From Pseudoips prasinana (lineage: Eukaryota; Arthropoda; Insecta; Lepidoptera; Nolidae), in NCBI GenBank assembly GCA_951640165.1, contig OX621263.1:2936501-3000500 (forward strand): 64,000 nucleotides of DNA. Reading direction: 5' to 3'. The notes beneath the pieces were generated by a model. It had not been told where the DNA came from. It saw nothing but the letters and a program-made list of their open reading frames with translations, and ran no database searches. Shown one piece after another: positions 10,186 through 21,888 of this stretch. How positions within the stretch are numbered: the first letter of the stretch is position 1; each line of letters starts with the position of its first letter. The position numbers were made by a program, and so were the translations under genes.

Positions 10186-10300
10186 ACGTGCGGTGGCGGA
10201 GCGGTTAACGCACATGGGGCCGGATACCCCGTGGTCGTGGGTTCGATTCCCACCCGCACTTAAATTTATACAATTCATTTTAAAGATGTCTGAAAAATTA
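10186..10300 (+). repeat. tRNA-like SINE head (Ser-like) and body
   Basis: TGGCGGAGCGGTTAACGC matches an A box and GGTTCGATTCC a B box. The sequence can fold as a short cloverleaf (GTGCGG/CCGCAC acceptor, GTGGG/CCCAC T stem) with a GGA anticodon-like triplet. It lacks U33 and a Ser-type long variable arm. The 3' flank TTAAATTTATACAATTCATT is shared with the copy in the hairpin at 9843-9940, so it is a dispersed element and not a working tRNA gene. Confidence 0.65.
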
Positions 10301-10319
10301 GATTTCTAGTTCTTAATCT

Positions 10320-10640
10320 ACACAAGGAGTTGGAGTTTCCCTGCGAGATCGAATCAGATATGTCGAAATCCGCAGGCGAAAGTATTGCAAAACTGAAGTG
10401 GCAGGAGGCGGGTCACATAGCTCGTAGAACCGACGGCCGTTGGGGCAGAAAGGTTCTTAAGTGGGACCACTAACCGGAAGACGCAGCGTGGGCAGGCCCC
10501 CTACAAGATGAACCGATGATTTTGTACGGGTCGCTGGAAACTGCTGGATGCGAATAGCGCAAGACCGGCAAAAGTGGAGATCTTTGGGGGAGGCCTTTGT
10601 CCAGCAGTGGAAGTCTTTCGGCTGATATGATGATGGTGAA
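10320..10640 (+). pseudogene. RTE-type LINE 3' end
   Basis: Translation with breaks gives LKWQEAGHIARRTDGRWG, then a GRP-type block, then a DLWGRPLSSSG-like end, followed by GATATGATGATGG. This is the well-known C-terminus and TGATGATG tail of lepidopteran RTE elements. It is 5'-truncated and carries stops. Confidence 0.75.
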
Positions 10641-10660
10641 TCTAAACAAGCTGCTTGCTG

Positions 10661-11250
10661 TGTGGTGACGGTGGCGAATATCAGAATATCATCATCATCC
10701 TATCTCATCCCGTGGGGGGCGTAGAAGTTGACCCGAGGGAACATCTACCAGGGGAAGGGCAGCAGCTTCTTTCTGAGTACTATGACCATCATATTGCACC
10801 ACCAAGATTGCGCTAGCCCATTCTCTTCTCCTACCGATTTAAGACTACGCTGATGCCAGCTATCTCGATATCACGGAGGACCAATTAAACAAACTTGAGA
10901 GGCTCCAAAATTTTTGAATTCGATTCATATTTCATCTATATAAGTATGTATATCGTCGCCTGGTACCCATAGTACAAGCTTTGCTTAGTTTGGGGCTAGG
11001 ATGATCTGTGTGACATTGTCCCCAGATATTATTATTATTATATTTGGTTTGCGTAAATATTATATAAATTGCGCGGGAACATCTACCAGGGGAAGGGCAG
11101 CAGCTTCTTTCTGTGTACTATGACCATCATACTGCGATCGCCAACCCGTCTGCCAAGCGTGGCGATTATGGCATATCCCCCCAAGATGATTCTCGGGGGA
11201 GGCTTTTATCCAGCAGTGGACTTCTTATAGCTGTTATAAGGATGATTCGT
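10661..11250 (+). repeat. SINE cluster: two family C copies around a family B 3' end
   Basis: Family C (TGTGTGGTGACGG start, CATCTACCAGG...GGGCAGCAGCTTC body, GTCCAGCAGTGGACTT end like RTE tails) occurs at 10661-10835 (3'-truncated) and 11072-11250 (5'-truncated). Between them 10918-11035 is the 3' end of family B (TATCGTCGCCTGGTACCCAT to CCCCAGATATTATTATTATT). The RTE-like 3' tail suggests that RTE machinery moves family C. Other family C copies: 30098, 61607, 62464. Confidence 0.7.
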
Positions 11251-11334
11251 AATCATCTAAACAAGTACAATTGTTTCGTTTTATGACGCTCTAGAATTCA
11301 CCTGGTATTTAAAAATATGCCTCTGGTTATGTGT

Positions 11335-11690
11335 GCATTTGATGCAGATAATGAGGTCCTGGGTTCAAGTCCCGGGCCGGGCCAAAATGTGATATTTGGA
11401 TTTTTCTGTTAAGAACATTTCTCAGTATCAGACCGAAGAGTGGAAGTTGGCGGTATTACACCCCCGAGACACACCTCTGAGAGCACGTAAAGCCGTCGGT
11501 CCTGTACTCTAACCTCTTTCCGGTCGTGTCGCTAGTCGTCGTCGTCATGTGAGTGACGGAATAGAAAGTGCCCCTGTGTTTGGGCAGACACTTGTGCACT
11601 ATAAATGTCCCGCGCAGTTGGCTAGTGTCCAATGAGACTGGCCGCCGTGGCCGAAATTCGGTTAGGTAGACATTATTTCTCTTTCGTCCA
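11335..11690 (+). repeat. tRNA-like SINE, third type
   Basis: GGGTTCAAGTCCCGGGCCGG carries a pol III B box. The body ends with GCCGCCGTGGCCGAAATTCG and GGTTAGGTAGACATT. It is the only full-looking copy of this type in the window. The minus-strand open frame over it is a by-product of the GC-rich body. Confidence 0.55.
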
Positions 11691-12100
11691 AGTCGCAATC
11701 CAAAGCAGTCGTGTACGTGGTTAATCGCGATATATAATTCACCTGCTTTTGGAAAGTAATACTGTTTTCGTTGTTATACCACACGCTTAGAGTCAAAATT
11801 AGTTTTTAATATTTAATAAATTAATAATCGACGGCGCAAGCGCATGCAGCTGGGAGCAGCGTCCCTCACACCCGCGCCAAAACGAGAGGTACCTCATAAT
11901 TGCCATCCCGCTCCAACGCTCGTTGCTACATACTACGAGAGCCGTGGCCCCACCTTAGCGTCTACGTAACGGTGCACAAGTGCTACGACTGCTACTAGTG
12001 CCTCATTCGCGCTCCTTGCTGCATTCTACGATAGCTGTGTCCCCGCCCTCGCATCTACGCGTTTTACCGTAAGTGCTACGAGTGCTACAGTAATATTGCA

Positions 12101-12963
12101 ATGTCGTCTAAAAAAACATCGCCGATAAAACCTGTGTCCGATCACAATAAAGATGATATTGGAAACGAACAGTTATCAGGGCAAGACACAAATGTAAACG
12201 TACGCACGCGAAAGAAAAAGTCAAGTAACAACCAGGATATCATGGCTGAAATGAGACAGCTTTTTGCCAATTTTGTTACGCAACAAGACAGGAAAATGGC
12301 TAACCTACAGGCTACAGTTGATGAAATAAAAAAACAGAACGAGAATATAAGTACCTCTATACAGTTTTTATCGCAAAAGTATGATGCGATACAAAAGGAA
12401 TTGGAAATTGTTAAGGAAAATCGTAAGGAACATCTCGCTTGTATGAAAATATTAGAGAACAGAGTGGAAGACATAGAAAGAGAAAAGTGTGAAACTAGGA
12501 TAGAGCTCAGGAATATCCCTAAACAACAGCAACAAGAATCAAAGTTTGTCGTTTCCGAGGTTGTAAAACAGATTAGTAATATAGTAGATTCACAAATACA
12601 ATCTTCAGATATCAAAGACATTTTACGTGGAGCCTCGAAGCCAGAAACCATAAGGCCAATTATAGTCGATTTCAACTCGATATTGGTAAAAGACAAATTT
12701 ATGCAGTCTCTTAAGATATTTAATAAGAAAAATGAAAACAACAAACTGAATACTGCCTTGTTGGATATAGAAGGTACGCCAAAACCAATTTTTATAAATG
12801 AGATCTTAACATACAACACATACATTTAGCACGTGAGTTCACCAAATTGCATGATTATAAATATTGTTGGACGTCTTATGGCAGAATATACTTAAGAAAG
12901 AAGGAAGGTGCCCCTAGGATCAGGATCGACGATGAATCTGAACTTGCTAAGTTAAAAATTTGA
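12101..12963 (+). pseudogene. LINE-B ORF1 (coiled-coil nucleic-acid-binding protein), one frameshift
   Basis: It starts ATG at 12101 and gives 242 codons: a basic N-terminus (RTRKKKSS), a long coiled coil (about residues 50-140) and an RRM-like region (IELRNIP, RPIIVDF). Near 12825 the frame shifts. In the other frame the protein continues HLAREFTKLHDYKYCW, TSYGRIYLRKKEG, then TGA at 12961-12963. This C-terminal block (Y-x-W...G-x-I-x-x-R) is common in insect LINE ORF1 proteins, as in LINE-C at 45816-46580. The role would be chaperoning LINE RNA. Confidence 0.7.
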
Positions 12964-14555
12964 CTATGTAACACTTGCTTTGGGGTTCAAGAAGCCTACC
13001 CCATAGTTGTAATGTATGATGGTATATTTTTGATTTTTTTTTATGTTAGATTATTATTTTTTATTTTGTTAGGTAACTTTAATGATTATTATTTTGCTGA
13101 AAAACTGTTAATTCACGTGCTTTTGTCCGCCATATTGATAGACTTAAAACACACCACCTTTCTTTATATTACACCTCACACATATTTAATACAAGCCAAT
13201 TCTTATGTACAAGTTCGTTACATTACTAACATTTCTTTACTACATTATTTATTCCATGAAAAACTGCTGCGTATGGGTTTATTAATTTGGTTACTTACAG
13301 CAATATCTTGTTTAATAATTTTTGTCTACTACCACATCAACAATGGATGATGAGATAATTGAAGAAATTGATGAAATAACTGTTTCTGATTCTCTATGTT
13401 GTGAAGTGGAAGGAACTATTAGATTGGTCCAAAACCCATCGCAAAAATTGCTTATATTAAATCAAAATATAAGGAGCATTACCAAAAATTTTGACGGGCT
13501 GATGGTATTATTACACCAATTAGGAATTAAATGTGACATTATTGTCCTTACAGAAGCTTGGCTATTCTGTAATCCTGTTGTCCCCATATTAGATGGATAT
13601 AATTGTTATTCGACGCAAAATAATTTAATTCAAAACGATGGGGTAGTTGTCTATGCAGACCAAACCATAAAATTGACGGTAGAAGAACCTGATTTTCAGG
13701 ACGGTAATTATATAATACTAAAACTAGGCAAGGAACTGCAATAATTGCCATAAATCGCTCTCCCTCTTACAGAAATGTAGAAAATTTCAATATTTCTCTT
13801 AACATAGTGTTTCTAGACTATCTAGTTTTAAAAACATTGTTATTACTGGTGATTTGAATATAGATATAAGACCAGAAAGCACCGATACTAAAGCACCTGA
13901 CTATCTTAACTTATGTGCTGGACATGGAATATTACCTGCACACACACTTCCAACGAACAAAACATGCATAGATCATATCTTACTAAAAACAAAAATCGAG
14001 CCCTTATTTTAGTTATAAATGCAAATATAACAGATCATCAAAGTACTCTGCTTATTCTGGACAAAAAAGAAAAGAGAACTCCTATTACTATATATAAAAC
14101 AAAACTTAATAAATCTGGATTAACAATTGCCATGAATAATATAAATTTCAACTCAATTTATAACTCAAATGACGCTAATTATTGTCTTAATTATTTAATC
14201 AAATCAGTTCAAGGTGCAATAAAACTTAATGAAGTTACAATTAAAATTTCTCGACGTTTCAGGACTTTAAGACCTTGGATAACACCGGGCTTAGTGCGCT
14301 GTATTAGAAATAGGGATAAGATGCGCAAACGGACTAACAGCGCTCCGGAAAATTTAATACTAGCGCTAACATATAAAAGATACCGCAACTATTGCAATAG
14401 TTTATTGAAAAAATTAAAAAGGGAATATGATAAAAACGAGATATTATCAGCGGGTAATAATAATAAAATGATTTGGAAAGCTATTAAAAAAATATCCCAT
14501 ACGACTAAATCTAGAACATGAGCTAAAGAACTAATAGGATCCCAACCATCACAAA

Positions 14556-14639
14556 ATTCCATGGATGATATAAATAGATATTTCATTAATATGTGACCGC
14601 CCATATTAATGAAATATCTATTTATATCATCCATGGAAT
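14556..14639. repeat. Perfect 38-bp-arm palindrome with 8-nt spacer
   Basis: Arms 14556-14593 and 14602-14639 are exact reverse complements; the spacer is TGACCGCC. Directly downstream GGCGGTCA (14643-14650) is the reverse complement of the spacer. The spacer plus right arm is therefore an inverted copy of the native LINE-B sequence, inserted by strand switching. It breaks ORF2. Confidence 0.85.
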
Positions 14640-14895
14640 ATTGGCGGTCAATTAGCAAAAAATATAATACAAGAGTTTGGCGATCACTTTAAACAACCAA
14701 ATCAAATAGCTTTAGCAACTACTTTGAACTCATTTGTTCTGCTAAATGTAGATGCAGATGAAATAGAACATAAAATAATGAATCTAAAATCTGTTTGCGC
14801 TGTGGGCGCAAACAGATAAAAAAAGAAAAGAAAAAAAAAACTTTTAAAAGAATTTAAAGACATACTAGTTCCACCTCTGGCGTATATTTTTAATA

Positions 14896-15152
14896 TATAA
14901 TAATAATAATATCTGGGGACAATGTCACACAGATCATCCTAGCCCCAAACTAAGCAAAGCTTGTACTATGGGTACCAGGCGACGATATACATACTTATAT
15001 AGATAGATAAATACATATATACATAGAAAACATCCATGACTCAGGAACAAATATTCGTGCTCATCACACAAATATTTGCACTTACCGGGATTCGAACCCA
15101 GGACCACCAGCTTCGTAGGCAGGAGCACTACCAACTAGGCTATGGTGACCTA
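14896..15152 (-). repeat. SINE family B (tRNA-derived), full length
   Basis: The minus strand reads GGTCACCATAGCCTAGTTGG (A-box region), GGTTCGAATCC (B box), ATGAGCACGAATATTTG, GTACAAGCTTTGCTTAGTTT, then CCCCAGATATT and a TTA-repeat tail. The flanks (AATATA/TATATG) leave a short ATAT-type duplication. Removing it rejoins LINE-B ORF2 (YIFN to CITEG). It uses the same 3' motif as other family B copies at 10918, 30558 and 61411. Confidence 0.8.
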
Positions 15153-16861
15153 TATGTATTACAGAAGGTATCTTTCCTCTTAGTTTGAAAAGGTCTATCA
15201 TCCATCCAATACACAAAAGTGGAGATAAAGACCGTGTAGATAATTATCGTCCGATATCGATCTTACCGGCCGTATCTAAGCTTCTAGAAAAGGTTATTAA
15301 TACCAGATTAACTAATTACCTCGAAAGAAATGGTATATTATCTGAGTTCCAATATGGCTTCCGTTCGGGAAGATCGGCTAATGATGCTGTACAGGATTTT
15401 ACGGATTACGTTGCAAAAAATCTTGACAAAGGCTGTAAAACTATAGGCGTATTTCTAGACCTGGCTAGAGCGTTTGACACGGTCTCAATCCCTGTGCTCC
15501 TATCAAAGCTTGATCGAATTGGAATCAGAGGTACACAATTAAAATTATTTAAAGAATATCTTACAGGCTGTGACTTACAAATTACTCAGGGCGTACCCCA
15601 AGGTAGTATTTTGGGCCCCATACTTTTTCTTGTCTATGTAAATGACTTGCTGAAAACATTTTCTCTAAATGCAAAAATAATTTCATATGCAGACGATACA
15701 GTGCTCTTGTTTTCAGCGAGTACGTGGACAGAAGCATTTGTTAAGAGCCAACAGGGACTTAATGCTGTGGTGATGTGGCTTCGTAGAAATTATTTAACCC
15801 TTAATACTGACAAAACCACTTACATAACTTTTTCTATAAATAATAAGAATGAACCTCCAAGTAATCAAGTTTTGATAGCTCACAGTTGTCGTGAGCTAGA
15901 TTCTCACCAATGCTCATGTATTCCACTATCCCGGACTGATCGAACAAAATACTTAGGAGTAACAGTAGACATAAATTTAAAATTCCAACATCATATACAA
16001 CTTTTAACTACTGGAGTAAGAAAGCTTATTTATGTATTTAAGAACCTTAGACATGTGACTGGTCCAACTTTGTTAAAGCAAATTTACACTGCACTCTGTG
16101 AGTCAGTATTAAGTTACTGTATCACATCCTGGGGAGGGGCTAGCAAATATATTTTATTGACATTAGAAAGAGCGCAAAGGGCCCTACTCAAAGTATGTAC
16201 CTTTCGACCAATACTCTATCCCACGCGTCAATTGTATCAAAATTGTGAAGTTCTAACGGTCAGACAGTTGTTTATTTTTCACACAATTTTACGACAGCAC
16301 TCGCTACTAATTTTCAATTCTAATAATATAAATTCTACAAATCGCCGTAAAAATAAAGTCTGCGAAACTACTTTATACACTCTCGCCTGAACCCAAAAAT
16401 ATTTTTGCTATCAAGGTCCATACCTATATAATACAATAAACGCTAAATTGCATTTATATCCTTATAACTGTAAGTTGTGCAAAGCTATTGTTTTTAAATG
16501 GCTTCAACAATAATTAGACTACAATGAATCTGAAAAAAATATCAAACCCTACATATACTAATAAAAGGTGAAAAACATTTACACATCCTCTCACATACAC
16601 TCACTCATACTCACCACACGCATAGAGAGGAATCCATAACTTAATTTTAAGCATGATAATGGTTTTAGTTTTTATTATATATAAAAATATATATCTAAGT
16701 ATAATACGAAACAATATTAAGGATAGGTTGTGTGTACATTATGCTAAAACAAGCCTGGTGAATAAAAGCTTCTTATGTATGGCTCTTAAAATTTACAACA
16801 AAATTCCGATTTGTATCAAAACAAGCAGTACTGACATATTTAAAAAACAAATGAAAAATAT

Positions 16862-17145
16862 TGTCTAAATGAATGCCTTTTCCGAATGAAACACCACGTA
16901 TATATTTTTTATAAGTTCAATAAGTTAGATTTTTATCTTTACAGTAATAATATTACATATTTACGAAACCTTCCATTCAGCCTTATAATTTAGTTACATC
17001 AAAGTTCACTAGATGGCATTGTTTCAACGGCTGAATGGCGGTATGGTTTCGTTCACATTAGAACATAAGACCAGCCGTAATATTTCAAATAAATGAATTC
17101 AGTTCAACAGCAGTTAGGAGTTTTATTAAGTGAATAGTGCTGACA
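16862..17145 (+). mobile_element. Solo LTR (284 bp, 5-bp TSD AATAT)
   Basis: It begins TGTC and ends GACA. AATAT lies on both sides (16857-16861 and 17146-17150). A TATATATTTTTTATAAG element (about 16900) and AATAAATGAATTC (about 17090) are plausible promoter and poly(A) signals. A 5-bp duplication is typical of BEL/Pao or Copia LTR elements. Excision with one duplication restores the LINE-B reading frame, which confirms the boundaries. Confidence 0.85.
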
Positions 17146-17982
17146 AATATCTTGACTAAGAAATGTTATTATACCATTAATGATTTCCTAAATGACAAAA
17201 ATCTAATTTGAGCGAAAATTTTATGTATTTTAATTTATTTATTGACATTTAAATACAACAACTTTTGACATTTTCTCTAAATTTTTTTTTGACATTTGGA
17301 AAACAAAACAATATTGACATATCGTCCCCGTAGAGCGAAAAATCATTAAGTCTTAAATACCTGTTATGAGATATAACCATTTAAAGTTTTTGAAATTTTA
17401 AATCGTCATAACTTTTGCTTATCATTACATACCTATATGTTAATAGACTTATTTTAAAGGAAATATAACAGATTTTATATTATAAGAGCTTAATAAAACA
17501 AAAAAACGTTTGATAATATAGAAAAATTAAAATAAATTAACTAATTAATTGTTCCCTAAAAAATGTCTAGCCCAGTTAGGAGTTAGTTATTTGTCAACCG
17601 GAGTTAGTGATTTTTTACTCACTCTCAATTCATTTTGAGTGAAAATAACTCGAATTAGGTAATGTGGAACAAACTGCTAGATGGCGTAAATGTGTAAAGT
17701 AAATACTACTTAGCTGAATACTAAATGCTAATGTCGTAAGTTTTATTATAAATATGACAAAAATAAGGAATGAAACTTATATAACATAATCAATCAAGAT
17801 TTATTTAAAGAAATACGACAAAAATAACAACTTTATCCCGCTATTGGCATACAACTATAATAATAAAAAGTGAAAACTGAGAAAACAATAAAAAAGAGGT
17901 ATATTTAATCTAACCCGCCTTCTTCTCCTTCCTCTGTCACATCTGGTTCCAAAATTTTGTCAATTACATCTTTGCTAGTGGG

Positions 17983-19040
17983 TTAATGACTTGTACCATG
18001 GAGGATGGAGCTTGGATGCTGCTTGCTGGGATGGAGCTCCTGCGGCATTACCTCTTTTGCGCATAAATTGATGAGATATTTCTTTTTCGCCTCTGAAATT
18101 TGTAGTGGCGTGGAGTAAGCTCTTGGTATAATATATTTTTTTAAATCCTGTTCCAGTTCTTCTGCTAACTCCATCTCTTTGTTTTTCTTGTCGTCTGCTA
18201 TTTCTAATAACCAGTGTAGTATTTGCCTGGCATTCAAATATATCAAATTATAAATAAGGACCATCATGTGAATATCTAAAGGTCACTTTTATTTTTAGCT
18301 ATTTCATCTTGTTTCCTTCCTTATCTTTATTTGTATTTTTTACAAATTTCTCATTAAGACATTTCACATCAATCATATCGGTGTAATTTAATTCCTTGGC
18401 GATTTAGCGTGTTGCTGAATCTATGTGCCTTTTGGAGCGAGCATCTTCCATGATAGACTTTCAGTCAATCATGGAATATACTGGCGTATGTCTTTGCTAT
18501 CTTTCTATGGCACTATGCATAGAGTCCACTTCCATATGAGTGTGGCCACTCTCTAAATAACTTTGTTCGATAGCTTCCAGATGCACATCTGATCTTTGAA
18601 TTAAATGATTCAAAAATGCCGTGATGAACTGGTTTCTATTTTGCCGAGCGCATGTGTCACTATATTTAATTACTTCTTTAATATTATTTGGTATCTGGCT
18701 GATCCACCAGTTCATGGCACTGGCAATTTCAACACTACCCCTTTTACCATTGATTTCGTTCCAAGTTATACAGAATGAGGTTTGGATGTATGAATCATGT
18801 AATTTTGATCATTTAATTTTCTAGTGTAATATGAAATACCGATACCTCTGACTAGTATGTGCAAGGTAGACTGCATGTCAGCCGTTACAACTAGGTAGTT
18901 TTCATCAATAATAGACCGTTGCTTGTCCAATTGTTTCGCTTGTTGTGCAGTATTCTTTCTTGCAATATGTAAATTATATTCTTCCTTTAAATGATATGGG
19001 CATCCGGCACTGTCATAAGGAGTGCATGTTAGGCATAATA
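17983..19040 (-). pseudogene. DDE/RNase-H-fold transposase-like protein, fragmented
   Basis: Minus-strand fragments in order: CTPYDSAGCPYHLKEEYN, a VTADMQ motif (about 18880-18900), SYYTRKLNDQNY, WNEINGKRGSVEIASAMNWW, IKYSDTCARQNRNQF (18640-18670), then LESGHTHMEVDSMHSAIER, and a lysine-rich C-terminal part (17983-18267). Such D...D...(D/E) spaced motifs (AD-Q, YSD-QNRN, GHTHME-DS-H) recur in widespread uncharacterised insect transposase-like proteins. Frame breaks near 18496, 18716 and 18780 make it dead. I recognise the family pattern but not its name. Confidence 0.55.
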
Positions 19041-19531
19041 CTTTTTTATAGTGAAAATTTACATATTAAATTTAGAGCCAAACATTGTGTTATAAACATA
19101 TAAAGAACATGGTTCTTCATTATTATGTTATCCATCAAAGGAGCAGAGTGTGGTGGATTGATAACTGGTAGATCTTTTTTGGATCTATTACAGACAGTGG
19201 AGCAGACTCATATAAATTATTGTTTTGAAACAGTTCGGTTGTGGTGGCCGATTTACTTTCGTGGTTTGGAGAACGTCAGGTATTCTAACAGAATTCCGAA
19301 AAAGATGCACTCGTATTAAAAACATGGCAATCATAGATACAGTGTAGAAAATGTTAAATATGCAATATTGTGATAATTTCGCCAACAAACTCCAGTTTTA
19401 AGCCAACTCATAAACTCATAATATCACAAATAAAAACCAGACAGTTGTATTAATTTCAAAATACCTAAATTAGTGGTTATAAAGCTTTCGGAGGTAAGTA
19501 ATCAAATGAATCAAACGGCAAAACCACTTAA

Positions 19532-19776
19532 TCTATACTGATACTATAAAGAGGTAACGTTTGTGAGTTTGTGACGTTGTAAGGGGTAATCTCTGGATCT
19601 GGTGAACCGATTTTCACAATTATTTCACCAATAGAAAGTTACGTTATTGTAGAGTGTCATAGGCTATGAAAAAATCCAAAAATTATCCCGAACTTTTAAC
19701 CCGAAGTATTGCGCGGGACAAACGGGCAGGGACAACAATATTTATAACGCGGAACACGGTCCGCGGGCACTGCTAG
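19532..19776 (+). mobile_element. Non-autonomous Helitron (245 bp)
   Basis: It begins TC after an A and ends CTAG before a T. The terminal hairpin GCGGAACACGGTCCGC lies about 8 nt before the CTAG. The body (GAACCGATTTTCACAATT) is of the type common in lepidopteran Helitrons. It makes no target duplication, as expected for rolling-circle elements. It lies inside the 3.5-kb DNA transposon. Confidence 0.8.
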
Positions 19777-21486
19777 TCACTCTCTAAAGTGCTACTGAAA
19801 CCCTAAACCGATGCCATAGATAATAATGCATAATTAATTTAATACTTCTTTAATATTCGTATAAAAGCAAATAATCTAAGCACCAAATAAATAAAATTCA
19901 AATAATAATAATTATCATTAATGTAATTACATTCTCTATAGATCCTGTGAAGTCATCATCATCTTAACAGATTCTTATAAAATAACATTATTATTAGTTA
20001 TTTATGTTCTTAGTGTCGTACAATGTTTTCACTTTAGAACACTTACCTACTAAGTACCTACACACATCTAGACCAGATAGATAATTAGGTACTAATAAAA
20101 TAATAACTTTTCTTGTGTTTTCATTTTGTTTCAATAAATCTATAATATACTTAGCTCGACTCATTGCTTTACGTTAATTTTAACTAAAACTAAATCGAAG
20201 TTAATGCCGTGAATGAGAGTACCTAGTCACTATTCGCCGCGATCTTCACTCTAGCCGCGACAAACTCACTAAATCTTAAGCGAAATATACCTAAACTGTA
20301 ACAATGCATGCCACTGTTGTATAAATAATAATTAAAAGGTTTTAATTATTATTCGTAATAGATCTAATGTTCCAATTTTATAGCAGAAAAACACATTAAA
20401 ATGATTTGGTGATTTTTCGCATCTGTAAATTTGTACAAATTATTCAAAAATAAAGAGCGAGCAGTCCCTAAGCCGAGTTAGTTACTTTTCGTTTTCGTAT
20501 ATGGTATCAAACTCGTAACTTCCGAACTACCTAAATCATTTTAGTGATTTTGAGACTACCTACAGGCTTATGTGAGCATCTATCATGCCAGAGAAAAAGT
20601 AATTAAGTCGTTTTAATTTCTAGTTGTGTAAAGTTTTGATAAATAATAAGATAACTAACTAAATTAGTTAATTCTTCCACTACTCCCTGGGTTGTTCAGG
20701 GAAGACTTACTTACTTTTCACAGTTTACAAAACAAAAACAATGGCACCTATATAAATGACAATTAGACAGATATTTAGAAATGGAAATGGTGATTTTAAT
20801 GACATTTGTAACTAATTTTAGCCATTTTTAGACTTAATGACTTTTCGCTCTACGGGGACGATATTGTAATTATTAAGCATGTATTAAATGTTGACTGTTT
20901 TTTTTTAGATTCTATAGTGGTTTATTTTGGTATTGTGTTATGTTACGATTGTATGTTTCAAACGTCTTGTTAGGCAGCTTTTGGTGAAACTTATTTTATT
21001 ACCTGTGATTTTGATTTTGAATATTTTTCTTCTTTTTCCTTTATTATTTAAATTTTTTGAAGTTTGTTTTGTTAATAGTAATTCAGTATAACTGCATTGA
21101 TTGGATTGGAGAGTGAGCACTGTTGCCTGAGATACAGGCGTCAAGCCTAGTTCAGGTACAGATGTAAATTGTTAATTAGACCTAAGTACTTACTGAATAA
21201 AGATATTATTATATTAGATATTATTATTATTCTTATTATTGCAACGAAATCCGGAGAGAAGAGATACGGAATTTGAAATCCGTATCCAATTTACTATAAT
21301 TCATAAATGTTAATTCAAATAAATAATTCTATACTAAATAAAACTAAACTATAAATGGTGTAGTTAAATATTTACTATAGTTCTATTAAAAGACTATTAA
21401 TTCCGTAAAAACAGTAGATAGATTGTGTAGACACATTGTGTATACATAACGTAAGACAGTGAATTTAGATTTCTTAGGTAATCATA

Positions 21487-21757
21487 TATCACTAATCAAT
21501 AATATTATAAATGCGAAAGTAACTCTGTCTGTCTGTCCGTCATGCTTTAACGCCAAAACTACTGGCCTTATTTAAATAAAATGTGGTACACAGATTGTCC
21601 TGAGTCTGGGTGTACATATCTATATAAATATGTATTTACAAAAGTAGTACATGTATGTAGTATATCAGTTATCTGGTTTCCATAGTACAAGCTCTGCTTA
21701 GTTTGGAATCGGATGGCCGTGTGTGAATAATGTCCAAGGATATTATTATTATAAATA
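21487..21757 (+). repeat. Helitron 5' fragment followed by SINE family A 3' part
   Basis: 21487-21595 begins TCACTAATCAATAATATTAT and runs into AATGCGAAAGTAACTCTGTC, a common lepidopteran Helitron-like start. 21596-21757 is the family A SINE from GTCCTGAGTCTGGGTGTACA to the GATATTATTATTAT tail. The junction suggests one was truncated by the other. Between 21231 and 21486 nothing is recognised. Confidence 0.5.
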
Positions 21758-21888
21758 ATACCTATTTAACTAAAGCATTATTATATATGCCGTATATGCA
21801 AAATCCTCCGCAATGTAGGAATTTATTTCCCAAGTCTTATAAAATGCCGCTCAGCTGATATATTCCGATTATTCTCGTCATATATGTA

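Larger units (their letters stand above)
13322..17211 (+). pseudogene. LINE-B ORF2 (endonuclease and reverse transcriptase), broken
   Basis: The endonuclease starts LILNQNIRSITKNFDG, then VLTEAWL, and after a frame break near 13740 VITGDLNIDI and CIDHILL. The linker (13913-14521) leads to a damaged stretch containing the palindrome at 14556-14639. RT runs 15185-16390: SIIHPIHKSGD, NYRPISILP, FLDLARAFDTV, GVPQGSILGPILF and an intact ISYADDTVLLFS active site. The C-terminus (16650-16861) is interrupted by a solo LTR; removing it and one AATAT copy restores KNI-LTKKCYY and a stop at 17209-17211. Several stops make the copy inactive, though the RT core is uninterrupted for 401 codons. Confidence 0.8.
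17323..20860 (-). mobile_element. 3.5-kb DNA transposon, unclassified, TSD ATAT
   Basis: Terminal inverted repeats of about 33 bp start CGTCCCCGTAGAGCGAAAA and continue TCATTAAGTCT. They lie at 17323-17355 and 20828-20860, with ATAT on both sides. The element sits in the LINE-B 3' UTR. It carries minus-strand transposase remnants (17983-19040) and a Helitron (19532-19776). The remaining 19780-20820 is AT-rich with no coding signal. The 4-bp target duplication and DDE-like protein could fit Sola or a relative, but that is a guess. Confidence 0.7.
11760..21230 (+). mobile_element. LINE-B copy 1 (CR1/Jockey-type), with three later insertions
   Basis: Order: 5' UTR (about 11760-12100, GC-richer, GTGCTACGA(C/G)TGCTAC-like repeats), ORF1 (12101-12963), ORF2 (13322-17211) and 3' UTR. 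The 3' UTR resumes at about 20865 and ends in GATATTATTATAT at 21230. It contains a SINE (14896-15152), a solo LTR (16862-17145) and a 3.5-kb DNA transposon (17323-20860). A second copy at 35658-37440 shares the 3' UTR motif (GATACAGGCGTCAAGCCTAG-like). Without its insertions this copy would be about 5.4 kb. Confidence 0.75.

Noticed and set aside
10186..10262. Possible functional tRNA-Ser(GGA) gene
   Set aside because: A and B boxes and a partial cloverleaf exist, but U33 and the long variable arm are missing and the flank is shared with another copy at 9843-9940, so it is a SINE.
12142..12825. 227-codon minus-strand frame opposite LINE-B ORF1
   Set aside because: Antisense shadow of the coiled-coil ORF1 with low-complexity Ser/Cys/Phe content.
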